Of a stretch of DNA of 64,000 nucleotides, positions 32,163 through 41,044 are shown one piece after another. The stretch comes from Actinomycetaceae bacterium (GTDB taxonomy: Bacteria; Actinomycetota; Actinomycetes; Actinomycetales; Actinomycetaceae). The stretch's first letter is position 1; the number at the start of each line of letters is the position of its first letter. Under the pieces are notes generated by a model, which did no database searches, was not told the origin of the DNA, and saw nothing but the letters and a program-made list of their open reading frames with translations. The translations under genes and the position numbers were made by a program. The stretch is taken from the NCBI GenBank assembly GCA_028724905.1, contig JAQYTG010000002.1, positions 1-64,000 on the forward strand. The letters are read 5' to 3'.

Positions 32163-33165
32163 GGTATGGGCTGCACTTGCCATCGGATTGCTCACGGTGA
32201 GTCTGACGGCTTGCCAGCAACAAGAAGTACCGCAGCCGCGCGTGACCAGTGCTGCGGAAGAAGTGGTGGGACAAGATCGGTATGCCGTGATAGCCGAACA
32301 GACGGTGGAGGCGCTCGCGGCTGCCGATAAAGCTGGAAAAGCAGATAAATTGACAGCGCGCGTGGGGCAGCCGCTGCGCTCTCAACGCACGGCTCAGTAC
32401 AAGCTACGCAGCCTAAAGGACGATGCCAAGTTGCCAGTGATAGCTATTGATCCCCAGGCTACTCCAGTGTCCTCAGGGGCGGCGTATCCGCGTTCACTAG
32501 TGGTGTTTGGGGAGCCGACGGATGGCCAAAACCAGCGTACGCTCACGGCATGGCAACAAAAGAATGCCCGCTCGAATTATCAACTGTGGGGGCAAGTGAG
32601 TCTCTTCCCTACAGCGAATTTGCCGACTCTAACATCTACTCTCGACAACTTGCCTGGCTATCCCAAGCTCAATGCGCAGGCCTATCTCGCCGATCCGGCT
32701 AAAGTGGTGGCTGCGTACGCCGCCTACAACTCCACCCAGAAGCTCGCTGCTGTGCCTTTCGACAAGGACGATCCGGTGTTCACACAGCTTAAAGAGCAGC
32801 TGGATGCGCTGCGAGAAAACGTGGGAGATTTCGGTGAGATCTCTATGAGCTTTGCAGATAGTGGAGCGCCTGCAGTGGTTGTGAGTACAGATGATCAGGG
32901 GGTCGTCGTCATCGGAGAAATGAAGTACTCCACGAAGTACGAAAGTAAATCGCGTGTGCAGCCGATTATCTTCAAAGGGACTCCCGAATCATTGATGCTT
33001 TCGGGATCAAAGGACGATCCAGATGCTGAGGTGGCTGTAGACGAACCATTGACCAGCCAGACGTCAATTTTGGTGGCTTTCTATATTCCGTCCAAAGAAG
33101 CGGGCGGTACGGTGCACGTGATTGGTGCGAGTAGTAATGTGTTAGAGAGCGTTAAAGTGGGGTAG
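32155..33165 (+). CDS. Lipoprotein of unknown function
   Basis: The signal peptide ends in lipobox LTAC with Cys at 20. The ~315-residue mature part (DDAKLPVIAIDPQATPVSSGAAYPRSLVVFGEP; VQPIIFKGTPESLMLSG) has no motif I recognise. ATG 32155 with GGAAAGAGG ahead is preferred; an earlier in-frame start at 32122 would bury the signal peptide. Co-transcribed with the upstream membrane protein, implying a joint envelope function. A ~240-nt repeat-bearing gap (AGTTGCATTTTG twice near 33275-33300) follows. Confidence 0.75.
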   Translation: MRRVWAALAIGLLTVSLTACQQQEVPQPRVTSAAEEVVGQDRYAVIAEQTVEALAAADKAGKADKLTARVGQPLRSQRTAQYKLRSLKDDAKLPVIAIDPQATPVSSGAAYPRSLVVFGEPTDGQNQRTLTAWQQKNARSNYQLWGQVSLFPTANLPTLTSTLDNLPGYPKLNAQAYLADPAKVVAAYAAYNSTQKLAAVPFDKDDPVFTQLKEQLDALRENVGDFGEISMSFADSGAPAVVVSTDDQGVVVIGEMKYSTKYESKSRVQPIIFKGTPESLMLSGSKDDPDAEVAVDEPLTSQTSILVAFYIPSKEAGGTVHVIGASSNVLESVKVG

Positions 33166-33410
33166 CAGGCATCTGCGCCGCTGCAGCTGTGGCCGTCGTA
33201 CACGTCGGGTGCGGCTACACGTCGGTGTGGCCTATGTCGGCGGTAGTTACGGCGATATAGCTGCGTCGGTGTAGTTGCATTTTGATGCAGTTGCATTTTG
33301 TGTGTAGCTACACCGTGCCATGGTGACGCGCAGATGGCCGTGTCGCACAAATGTCTATACTGCACAAACTGCGTCACAAGTACCTCTTAGTAGGATAAGG
33401 AAGCGGGTAT

Positions 33411-34442
33411 ATGGCTCCAATAGTTGATCTATCGCAATTTGCTCAGAAAAAATCATCGCCTGCTGGTGTGCCGAGCTCCGGCTCGCCGCGTACCGGAGCA
33501 GGGCAATCTGCAGGGCAATCTAGTGCCACGGGGAGTGCTCGCGCTGCGAAGCAAACGTCAGATCAAGCTGCAGATCAGGTTTCCGCAGGTGGTGCACAGG
33601 TGCACGGGCCGTGGGTGCTGGAGCTGACCAAAGACAATCTGCAAGCGGTGCTTACCACCTCCATGCAGGTGCCGGTGGTGGCCGTTTTCCATTCACAGCA
33701 TTCGCCGAACTCTGCCACCCTGGTGCAGAATTTTGAGCGTCTCGCACACGAAGAGCGCGGCCGTTTTCAGCTGGCCACAGTGGATACGGATAGTCAGAGT
33801 GAGGTGACGGCAGCATTCGGAGTAAACGCCGTCCCCACTGCTGCGGTGCTCATGCAAGGCCAGCCCATTCCGCTTTTTCAGGGGCTGCCAGAAGAAGCTG
33901 TCATCGCGGAGGCGATGGACAAGCTCTTAGCCACGGCCGCGCACTATGGCATGAACGGTCTGCTTGACGGCGAACAGCTAGCGGAGCCAGCACCGCCGGA
34001 ACTCCCACAGACGTATCAAGAGGGATTGGATGCGTTGGCTGCCCAGGATTTCGAGCGGGCACGTGTGGCGTTTGCTCAAGCTCTCAAAGACAACCCTGGC
34101 GACGATATTGCACAGCGATATCTGTATCAGAGCGAACTGTATCAGCGCCTAGAGCAGCTCAATCCTGAGAATTCCCCATCGGGGGCGCAAAAGGTGCTTG
34201 CCGCCGCAGCGCAAACTCCGCTCTCGCAGCTGCAGCCGCACCTAGACGCTGCCGATATCGAGTTTGCTTTTGGCCAATATGAGAGCGCCTTCCGCAGGCT
34301 CATCGCCGTGGTCGCAGCTACCGAAGGAGATGATCGTGACGGCGCGCGCACTCGTCTACTGGAGTTCTTCGCTATGGCTGAGGAACGCAATCCCGACGAG
34401 GTGAAGCGAGCGCGTAAAGCGCTGACGAATGTGCTCTTTTAA
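33411..34442 (+). CDS. CnoX/YbbN-like thioredoxin-fold protein with TPR
   Basis: After a Ser/Gly/Ala-rich N-terminal ~65 residues comes a thioredoxin fold (VPVVAVFHSQHSPNSATLVQNFERLA). Ser replaces both redox cysteines of the CxxC, so it cannot be a classical oxidoreductase. A TPR-like helical region follows (about 215-340, LAAQDFERARVAFAQALKDNPGDD). This architecture is that of YbbN/CnoX co-chaperones, which hold damaged proteins for transfer to DnaK or GroEL. Length 343. Transcribed alone, convergent with glgB. Confidence 0.85.
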   Translation: MAPIVDLSQFAQKKSSPAGVPSSGSPRTGAGQSAGQSSATGSARAAKQTSDQAADQVSAGGAQVHGPWVLELTKDNLQAVLTTSMQVPVVAVFHSQHSPNSATLVQNFERLAHEERGRFQLATVDTDSQSEVTAAFGVNAVPTAAVLMQGQPIPLFQGLPEEAVIAEAMDKLLATAAHYGMNGLLDGEQLAEPAPPELPQTYQEGLDALAAQDFERARVAFAQALKDNPGDDIAQRYLYQSELYQRLEQLNPENSPSGAQKVLAAAAQTPLSQLQPHLDAADIEFAFGQYESAFRRLIAVVAATEGDDRDGARTRLLEFFAMAEERNPDEVKRARKALTNVLF

Positions 34443-34509
34443 GACGGTAGAGGTACGTTTGACTCCACGCTAAGTGATCCGCGGTAGTCATTGATAGGGG
34501 CGTGGTACG

Positions 34510-34553
34510 TTTGGTGGCGCACTCCAAAGTTCACTTTGGAGTGCGCCACCAAA
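34510..34553. terminator. Bidirectional hairpin between convergent genes
   Basis: A perfect 20-bp stem with a TTCA loop (34510-34529 paired with 34534-34553) lies between the CnoX-like gene (plus) and glgB (minus), only 10 nt from the glgB stop. T runs are short, yet the stem strength and position suit a shared terminator. Confidence 0.7.
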
Positions 34554-34562
34554 CACCTTTAG

Positions 34563-36770
34563 TTACTCGCTTTGTTCGCTCGTCTCAGTTTTCTTCGGCG
34601 CGAGATAGATCACGCTCAAGGGCGGGAGTTGCATATTGGCTGAATACGGCCGTCCGTTCCAGCTGATGTCCTCCGCCTGTACCTTGCCGAGATTTCCCAC
34701 TCCAGAGCCGCCGTAGACGGTGGCATCGGAGTTAAACACCTCATCCCACTCACCGCCAAAAGGCAGTCCGACGCGGTAGTCGTTGTGCGTCGTACCAGCG
34801 AAGTTGCAGATGACGGCTAAAACATCACTGCCATCGTGGCTCTTGCGCAGATAGGAGAGCACATTGTGATCGCCGTCAGACACTTCAATCCACTCGAAGC
34901 CGGCGTTTGTAAAGTCTTCACTCCACAAGGCCGGATGAGCGCGATAGATTTTGTTGAGATCGCGCACGCAGCTCATCACGCCGTCATGGCCATTATTTTG
35001 TGTGAGCCACCAATCGAGGCTCCGGCTCTCATTCCACTCGTCAATCTGAGCAAATTCTTGCCCCATAAAGAGCAGCTGTTTGCCAGGATGGCTCCACTGA
35101 TAGCCGTAGAGTAGCCGCACTCCGGCGAGTTTTTGCCAATGGTCTCCAGGCATCTTGGAATAGAGTGAGCCTTTGCCATGCACGACCTCATCGTGGGAGA
35201 GTGGCAGCAGGAAATGCTCGCTGAAAGCGTACACCAGCGAGAACGTGAGTTCGCCGTGATGCCATCGGCGGTTAATCGGCTTTTCCTCCATATAGCGGAG
35301 AGTGTCGTTCATCCATCCCATATTCCATTTGAGGCCAAAGCCGAGGCCGCCGTTATCAGTGAGAGCGGTGACGCCGTCCCAGGAGGTGCTCTCCTCGGCG
35401 ATCATCATAATGCCAGGATTGTTTTTGTAGGCTGTGGCATTGGTTTCTTGAATGAACGAGATCGCCTCTAGGTTTTCGCGGCCGCCGTAGATATTGGGCT
35501 GCCACTTGCCTGGATCACGAGAGTAATCGAGATAGAGCATAGAGGCCACGGCGTCCATGCGGATCCCGTCAATGTGGAATTGGCTGAGCCAATAGAGGGC
35601 GTTTGCCACCAAGAAATTGCGCACTTCATTGCGACCGAAGTTGAACACATAGGTGCCCCAATCGGGATGTTCGCCGCGCAGCGGATTGGGATCCTCATAG
35701 AGCGGAGTCCCGTCGAAGCGGGCGAGAGCCCATTCATCGCGTGGGAAGTGCGCTGGCACCCAATCCATGATGACGCCAATGCCAGCCTTGTGCAGTTCGT
35801 TAATCAGGTAGCGCAGATCGTCTGGGGTGCCGTAGCGCGCCGTGGGGGAGTAGTAACTCGTCACCTGATACCCCCAGCTCGGCCCGAAAGGATGCTCGGC
35901 TAGCGGCATAAACTCCACGTGTGTAAACCCGCAGTACTTGACGTGTCCAATCAGCTGTTCGGCAAGGGTACGGTAATCCAAGCCTTGACGCCACGATCCT
36001 AGATGCACCTCATAGACGCTGATCGGGCCGCTGTGCGGATCATGCTTGCTGCGTTCGTTGAGCCATTCGTCGTCACCCCACTCAAAATGCTGGGAGGTGA
36101 TCACACTGGCTGTGCTAGGAGGAACCTCAGTACGCTGTGCCATAGGATCAGCTTTCTGATGCAAGCTGCCGTCTTGATACTGAATCTCGTACTTGTAGCG
36201 TTCGCCCTCGCGAGCGCCAGGGATAAACAGCTCCCAGATGCCGCTTGAGCCGAGTGAACGCATCGAAAAAGCGGCGCCATTCCAGCCGTTGAAATCTCCT
36301 ACGACGCGCACTGCGCGGGCGTTTGGAGCCCACACGGCGAAACTCACGCCCTCGACATCTCCCATAGACGTCGCATAAGTACGCACATGAGCGCCGAGTA
36401 CTTCCCAGAGGCGTTCATGCCGCCCCTCTCCGAAGAGATATTTGTCGGTCTCTCCCACGGTGGGTAAAAAGCGGTAGCCGTCGTCAGAGAGATAGGTGGA
36501 TTCCCCGTAGACGGCTCGTACTTGATACTCAGGCACGTCGCTTCGTTCGAGTACCACAAACCAGATTCCATTAAATTCGTGCTGTGCTTCAAATTCACCT
36601 TCGGGGGTGACGATGAAAACAGCATCAGCCAGCTGGCGTTCCACGCGAATCGTCACGTGTTGGCCATCCTCGTGCAGGTGCGGGCCGAGAATGTCGTGCG
36701 GAGCATAGTACAGCCCGTTCGATACCAGATCGAGAATATCGTATGAAATAGGGATGGGGTTTGCATTCAT
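34563..36770 (-). CDS. glgB: 1,4-alpha-glucan branching enzyme
   Basis: GH13 enzyme that makes alpha-1,6 branches in glycogen. An N-terminal CBM48-type domain (about 30-210) precedes the catalytic barrel. The nucleophile Asp lies in [15 protein letters not shown] and the acid Glu 53 residues later in [11 protein letters not shown], exactly the E. coli spacing. [13 protein letters not shown] supplies the third carboxylate. Length 735. Last gene of the minus-strand glgE-treS-mak-glgB operon, where branching acts on the linear glucan made by GlgE. Confidence 0.97.
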   Translation of the reverse strand: MNANPIPISYDILDLVSNGLYYAPHDILGPHLHEDGQHVTIRVERQLADAVFIVTPEGEFEAQHEFNGIWFVVLERSDVPEYQVRAVYGESTYLSDDGYRFLPTVGETDKYLFGEGRHERLWEVLGAHVRTYATSMGDVEGVSFAVWAPNARAVRVVGDFNGWNGAAFSMRSLGSSGIWELFIPGAREGERYKYEIQYQDGSLHQKADPMAQRTEVPPSTASVITSQHFEWGDDEWLNERSKHDPHSGPISVYEVHLGSWRQGLDYRTLAEQLIGHVKYCGFTHVEFMPLAEHPFGPSWGYQVTSYYSPTARYGTPDDLRYLINELHKAGIGVIMDWVPAHFPRDEWALARFDGTPLYEDPNPLRGEHPDWGTYVFNFGRNEVRNFLVANALYWLSQFHIDGIRMDAVASMLYLDYSRDPGKWQPNIYGGRENLEAISFIQETNATAYKNNPGIMMIAEESTSWDGVTALTDNGGLGFGLKWNMGWMNDTLRYMEEKPINRRWHHGELTFSLVYAFSEHFLLPLSHDEVVHGKGSLYSKMPGDHWQKLAGVRLLYGYQWSHPGKQLLFMGQEFAQIDEWNESRSLDWWLTQNNGHDGVMSCVRDLNKIYRAHPALWSEDFTNAGFEWIEVSDGDHNVLSYLRKSHDGSDVLAVICNFAGTTHNDYRVGLPFGGEWDEVFNSDATVYGGSGVGNLGKVQAEDISWNGRPYSANMQLPPLSVIYLAPKKTETSEQSE

Positions 36771-36843
36771 AGTTCTATTACTTTCACGTTTCGGGTGAAT
36801 TAACCTGATTCTATCTCTGATCAGTAGCGTTTATTGGTGATTT

Positions 36844-39099
36844 TCAGTATTTCTCAATAATTTTGCGCACCCCTTTGATCGGTATATCCACCCACTCGGG
36901 GCGATAAGCGGTTTCGTACGAGACTTCATACAGGGCTTTATCGACGAGCAGCGCCATAAGCAGGCTCTGGTAGCTGGTATTCAGATTTTGATCAGTGCTC
37001 AGCGAGCCATACGCATTCAAAAACGTTTCGTGGGCGATGCGTTCCCAGCGTTCTGCGGCATCTAGATCAGTGCCGTTTTTCACTGCGAATCCGGCTGCAT
37101 AGCTCAGCGAACGCAGCATACCGGCTACATCGCGCAACGCGAGGTCAGGGGCAGTACGTTCGCTGAGTGGGCGCAGGGGTTCTCCCTCGAAATCAATCAC
37201 CCGCCAGCTACCCTCGGAGGTTCGCAGTACTTGGCCGAGGTGATAATCGCCGTGGATACGCTGCAGCAAAGGCCACGGAACGCGAGCGGCGCGCTCATAG
37301 AGGGCGGTGATCTCGGTGCGCCAGGATCTGAGCTCGCCTGATAGCTCAAAAGCGTGGGCCGCGCGGCTCTGCCATGATGCGAGCTGGGCTGCTCGCTCCT
37401 GGCTGGTAGGCTCTGCTTGGGAGAACGCTGCTGCAAGCCGACTGTGCATCGTGCGAGTAAGTTCGCCGAGGGCTGCAATATCAGCTTGTGTGCAGGTCAT
37501 CATATCTGGCGCAGCAGTGCTGGCAGTAGACGTGGCAGCGGGCACAGCGGCGTGGCCGGCGGTGCCGTCATCGGACGTGGCAGCACCGGCAGTGAGTATA
37601 GCGCTGCCAGCAGCATCGCCAGCAGGTGTAGCAATATCGGCAGCAGTACTGGCAGTAGATGTGCCAGCATCGGTCGCGGAGGTGACAGACGTGGCAGACA
37701 TGGAAGACGTGGGAGCGAGCTGAGCATCGCTGAGCGCGTGGGTAAAAATTTGCCAGGCATCGTGCGAGCCAGCGAGAAATTCACTAGCCACGAGCACATC
37801 CGCCGTGCTGGTGTGCGCATCAGCTGTGCCGTTAAGCGTATCGGTAGGTTCTGTGTAGATGCGCACGTCAGCTGTGCCGCCGCGCGCATCGGCCGGCTCG
37901 CTGGCTCCGTCTGCTTGTGGATAGCGAATGGTGGTGTAGCCATATTGGCGAGGGACGACGGCGATGTCTGCACCGCCCGCTGCCGGAGCTGTAGGCGTTG
38001 AACCAGTGTGCGTAGCAGGTGTGAGAGCGTTGTATTCGCCAGCTGCTTGCGAGCCCGTTGAATGAATGAGCTCCGAGACGCTCTCTGGTATGTGATCGAG
38101 TGCGGCTTCCAGTTCCACATCTGGGTTGCGCCCTGGCTGGATGAGACGCAGCACTTTCACGATGATTCCAGCCGGATCTGATCCGGGGGCACACTCATAA
38201 ATGATCGAAGTGTTCGACTGTTCAGAGGTCAGTCTGTGCGAGTGGATAACGGGCGGCAAAGAAGACAGTGGTTCTCGTAGCCTGATACCGGCGAAGAGTG
38301 GTAAAACGGCAGTCGCGCTCTCGTCGGCTGACGAGCTTTGACCGGCGGCACGGCCGCTGCCAGCTTGTTCATCTCCTCGAGAGAACGATGTTGCTGCGGC
38401 AGCGGCGGTGGAGGATGCTGCCTGGGGAGAGATCATCGGGGACGCCGTGGAAAGGATCGTGCGAGATCCTGTGGAGGAGTCCTCCGAATCCCCGAGAACT
38501 GCCTGGAGCAGTGCAATCTGACCTGTCGGGTGTGCAGTGGCGTCGCAGACGTGATAGCGAATGCCATCATCGCCGTGAATACTGCCGATGAGTACTTGGC
38601 CATGATGGCCTGAAAAAGAGGAAAACGGCTCTGAAACGCCTTTGCTGGGATGCACGGAAGATACTTGATGTGTGGCAGATGCTTGATGTGTGGAAGATGC
38701 CTGGCGTCCGGGCGTGGCTGGTGGTGTTTTCGCCCCGTCCATCTCAAGATTGCCGGCGTCATTCCTTACCTCTTCAGCCTCCAGAAAAAGTGGCACTGAG
38801 TAGATGCGCTCTGCGTGAGCCACGAGCGTAAAAATTGTGCGGGCACGAGCGGTGTATGTGAGCGTGACGGCACACACGATACGTGCTGGCGTAGACGCCT
38901 TATCGGGCTGCTCAGGGCGCACATACCAGCGCTGCTGAGCCAGCCAGGGGGCGAGCAGCTCGGAGAGTTCATCAGCTTCGTGGCGGCTGAGTGCATCGCC
39001 GCAGATACTATGGGTGTGAGCCGCTCCGCCGAAGTTGCCGTGTATAGGATGTGTGGGAGCTGCAGTGTGCGCCGGTCTGGATTCGCTACGCATAGTCAC
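36844..39099 (-). CDS. mak: Maltokinase (Pep2 type) with low-complexity insertions
   Basis: ATP-dependent phosphorylation of maltose to maltose 1-phosphate, the GlgE donor. The N-terminal cap has LLAPWLAQQRWYVRPEQ. The kinase core resembles aminoglycoside phosphotransferases, with RIHGDYHLGQVLRT and VIDFEGEPLRPLSERTAPD. At 751 residues it is much longer than usual (~450). The excess is in Ser/Thr/Ala-rich stretches near residues 130-160, 205-260 and 475-530 (repeats such as TSATDAG and STAA). Its first 14 bases overlap treS, so translation is coupled. Confidence 0.9.
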   Translation of the reverse strand: MTMRSESRPAHTAAPTHPIHGNFGGAAHTHSICGDALSRHEADELSELLAPWLAQQRWYVRPEQPDKASTPARIVCAVTLTYTARARTIFTLVAHAERIYSVPLFLEAEEVRNDAGNLEMDGAKTPPATPGRQASSTHQASATHQVSSVHPSKGVSEPFSSFSGHHGQVLIGSIHGDDGIRYHVCDATAHPTGQIALLQAVLGDSEDSSTGSRTILSTASPMISPQAASSTAAAAATSFSRGDEQAGSGRAAGQSSSADESATAVLPLFAGIRLREPLSSLPPVIHSHRLTSEQSNTSIIYECAPGSDPAGIIVKVLRLIQPGRNPDVELEAALDHIPESVSELIHSTGSQAAGEYNALTPATHTGSTPTAPAAGGADIAVVPRQYGYTTIRYPQADGASEPADARGGTADVRIYTEPTDTLNGTADAHTSTADVLVASEFLAGSHDAWQIFTHALSDAQLAPTSSMSATSVTSATDAGTSTASTAADIATPAGDAAGSAILTAGAATSDDGTAGHAAVPAATSTASTAAPDMMTCTQADIAALGELTRTMHSRLAAAFSQAEPTSQERAAQLASWQSRAAHAFELSGELRSWRTEITALYERAARVPWPLLQRIHGDYHLGQVLRTSEGSWRVIDFEGEPLRPLSERTAPDLALRDVAGMLRSLSYAAGFAVKNGTDLDAAERWERIAHETFLNAYGSLSTDQNLNTSYQSLLMALLVDKALYEVSYETAYRPEWVDIPIKGVRKIIEKY

Positions 39100-41044
39100 T
39101 CTCCGCTGTGATTGCTATGAGCTGTGGCTGCGCAGATGCGGGCTGAGCAGATGTAGGCTGTGAAGATGCAGGCTGCGAAGATCCGAGTTCCGAAGATGAG
39201 GGCTCCGAAGATGTAGGCTCAACTGACGGCAGTTCAGCCGGTGGCACTTCTGTTGCTGGTAGTTCTAGGGATGTCGGAGCGAGATGATCGTGAGCAGCCG
39301 GAGGAGGAGCTGCGGTGCCTTCCGAGAGTGGAAGTGACATTGCATCGGCATGGGGCGCTTGTGCAGTGAGTAGCAGCCAAAAAAATCCTCGGGCGCCAAG
39401 GGTGAGAGTGTACGATCCATCAGAACTGATGGCGGGGAACGGTGCGCCGCTAGAGGCATCGTGCACGCTCCATCCCTCGAATCCTGAAACTGTGATAGTG
39501 GTGGCGCACGGCTGATCGCTCATATTCATCACGCACAACACGTGCTGCTGCTCGTCTGAGCGGGTAAAGGCCAGCACTTCAGGGCGCAGTGACTCGCGCA
39601 GCACAAAATCGCCTTTCCCCAGCACTGGCAAGCGTTTGCGCACGGCAATCATCTGCCGCATCCAATGCAGCAGTGAAGCTGGCTGCGCGAGTTGAGATTC
39701 CACATTGACGGCTTGATAGTTGTAGACCAAACTCTGCACCAGCGGCAGATAGACTCGCCCAGGATCGGCTTTGGAAAATCCGGCGCCCCGATCCGGCGTC
39801 CACTGCATAGGCGTACGCACAGAATCGCGATCGTCCAGCCAAATGTTGTCTCCCATGCCGATCTCGTCTCCGTAGTACAGGCAAGGAGAGCCTGGCAGCG
39901 AGAAAAGCAGCGCATTGGCTAGTTCAATTTGTGCCCGAGAGTTGTCGAGCAGTGGCGCCAGGCGCCTGCGGATTCCTATGTTTGCGCGCATCCTGGCATC
40001 TTTGGCATACCAATCATACATACGTGCCCGCTCTGATGGGCTTACCATTTCCAACGTCAGTTCGTCGTGGTTACGCAAGAACGTACTCCATTGCCCACCC
40101 GCAGGCACTGGCGGGGTGGCCGCCATAATATCTCTGATGGCGTCAGCTTTCTGATCGCGCAGCGCATAGAAAATTCTGGGCATGAGCGGGAAGTTGAAGC
40201 ACAGATGGCATTCAGGCCGTTCTGGAGTGCCGAAGTAGGGCGTGACGTCAAGCGGCCACTGATTTGCTTCGGCTAGGAGGATTCTCCCGGGGAACTCGGT
40301 ATCGACCAGCTCGCGTATGCGAGCCAAAAATTCGTGGGTAGCGGGCAGATTCTCCCCATCTGTGCCCTCCTCCTCAAACAGATAGGGCACGGCGTCAAGC
40401 CGGAAACCGTCGATTCCGAGCTGGCACCAAAAGCGTACGACGTCGAGCATGGCGTCTTGCACAGCTGGATTTTCGTAGTTCAAATCTGGCTGGTGTGAGA
40501 AAAATCGGTGCCAATAGTATTGCTTACGCACCGGATCGAGGCTCCAGTTCGATTCCTCAGTATCCACAAAAATGACGCGGGCGTCGGAGTATCCGGTGTC
40601 GTCGTCACGCCACACATAGAAATCGCCATAAGGGCCATCAGGGTTTTCGCGTGAGGCCTTAAACCACGGATGCTGATCGGAAGTGTGATTGATTACCAGA
40701 TCAATAATGATTCGCATCCCGCGCTGGTGGACGCCAGCAACGAGTGCCTCGAAATCTTCTAGCGAACCGTAGACGGGATCAATCGCGGTGAAGTCTGAAA
40801 TATCGTAGCCGCCGTCACGCATCGGAGAGGGATAGAAAGGTGGGATCCACAAGCAGTCGATGCCCAGCCATTGCAGATAGTTCAAGTGCTCCGTCAAACC
40901 CCGCAAGTCTCCCATTCCGGAGCCGGTGGAATCCCCGAACGCCCGCAGAAGTACCTCGTAGAAGATCGCAGTGCGATACCACTCGGTGTCGTTGCGAGAA
41001 TCGGCAGCGAGGTTTGCCAGCGGACTGAGATAGTTCGTCGTCAC
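39086..41044 (-). CDS. treS: Trehalose synthase (maltose alpha-D-glucosyltransferase)
   Basis: GH13 enzyme interconverting maltose and trehalose, which feeds maltose to maltokinase. Motifs are RAFGDSTGSGMGDLRGL, GYDISDFTAIDPVYG, IDGFRLDAVPYLFEEEG (nucleophile Asp), ILLAEANQWP (acid Glu) and FLRNHDELTLEM. The catalytic protein ends near residue 570. A further ~80 residues are a Ser/Glu/Pro/Gln repeat (SSEPSSSELGSSQPASS), unusual for the family. The gene overlaps glgE by four bases upstream and mak by 14 downstream. Confidence 0.96.
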   Translation of the reverse strand: MTTNYLSPLANLAADSRNDTEWYRTAIFYEVLLRAFGDSTGSGMGDLRGLTEHLNYLQWLGIDCLWIPPFYPSPMRDGGYDISDFTAIDPVYGSLEDFEALVAGVHQRGMRIIIDLVINHTSDQHPWFKASRENPDGPYGDFYVWRDDDTGYSDARVIFVDTEESNWSLDPVRKQYYWHRFFSHQPDLNYENPAVQDAMLDVVRFWCQLGIDGFRLDAVPYLFEEEGTDGENLPATHEFLARIRELVDTEFPGRILLAEANQWPLDVTPYFGTPERPECHLCFNFPLMPRIFYALRDQKADAIRDIMAATPPVPAGGQWSTFLRNHDELTLEMVSPSERARMYDWYAKDARMRANIGIRRRLAPLLDNSRAQIELANALLFSLPGSPCLYYGDEIGMGDNIWLDDRDSVRTPMQWTPDRGAGFSKADPGRVYLPLVQSLVYNYQAVNVESQLAQPASLLHWMRQMIAVRKRLPVLGKGDFVLRESLRPEVLAFTRSDEQQHVLCVMNMSDQPCATTITVSGFEGWSVHDASSGAPFPAISSDGSYTLTLGARGFFWLLLTAQAPHADAMSLPLSEGTAAPPPAAHDHLAPTSLELPATEVPPAELPSVEPTSSEPSSSELGSSQPASSQPTSAQPASAQPQLIAITAESDYA

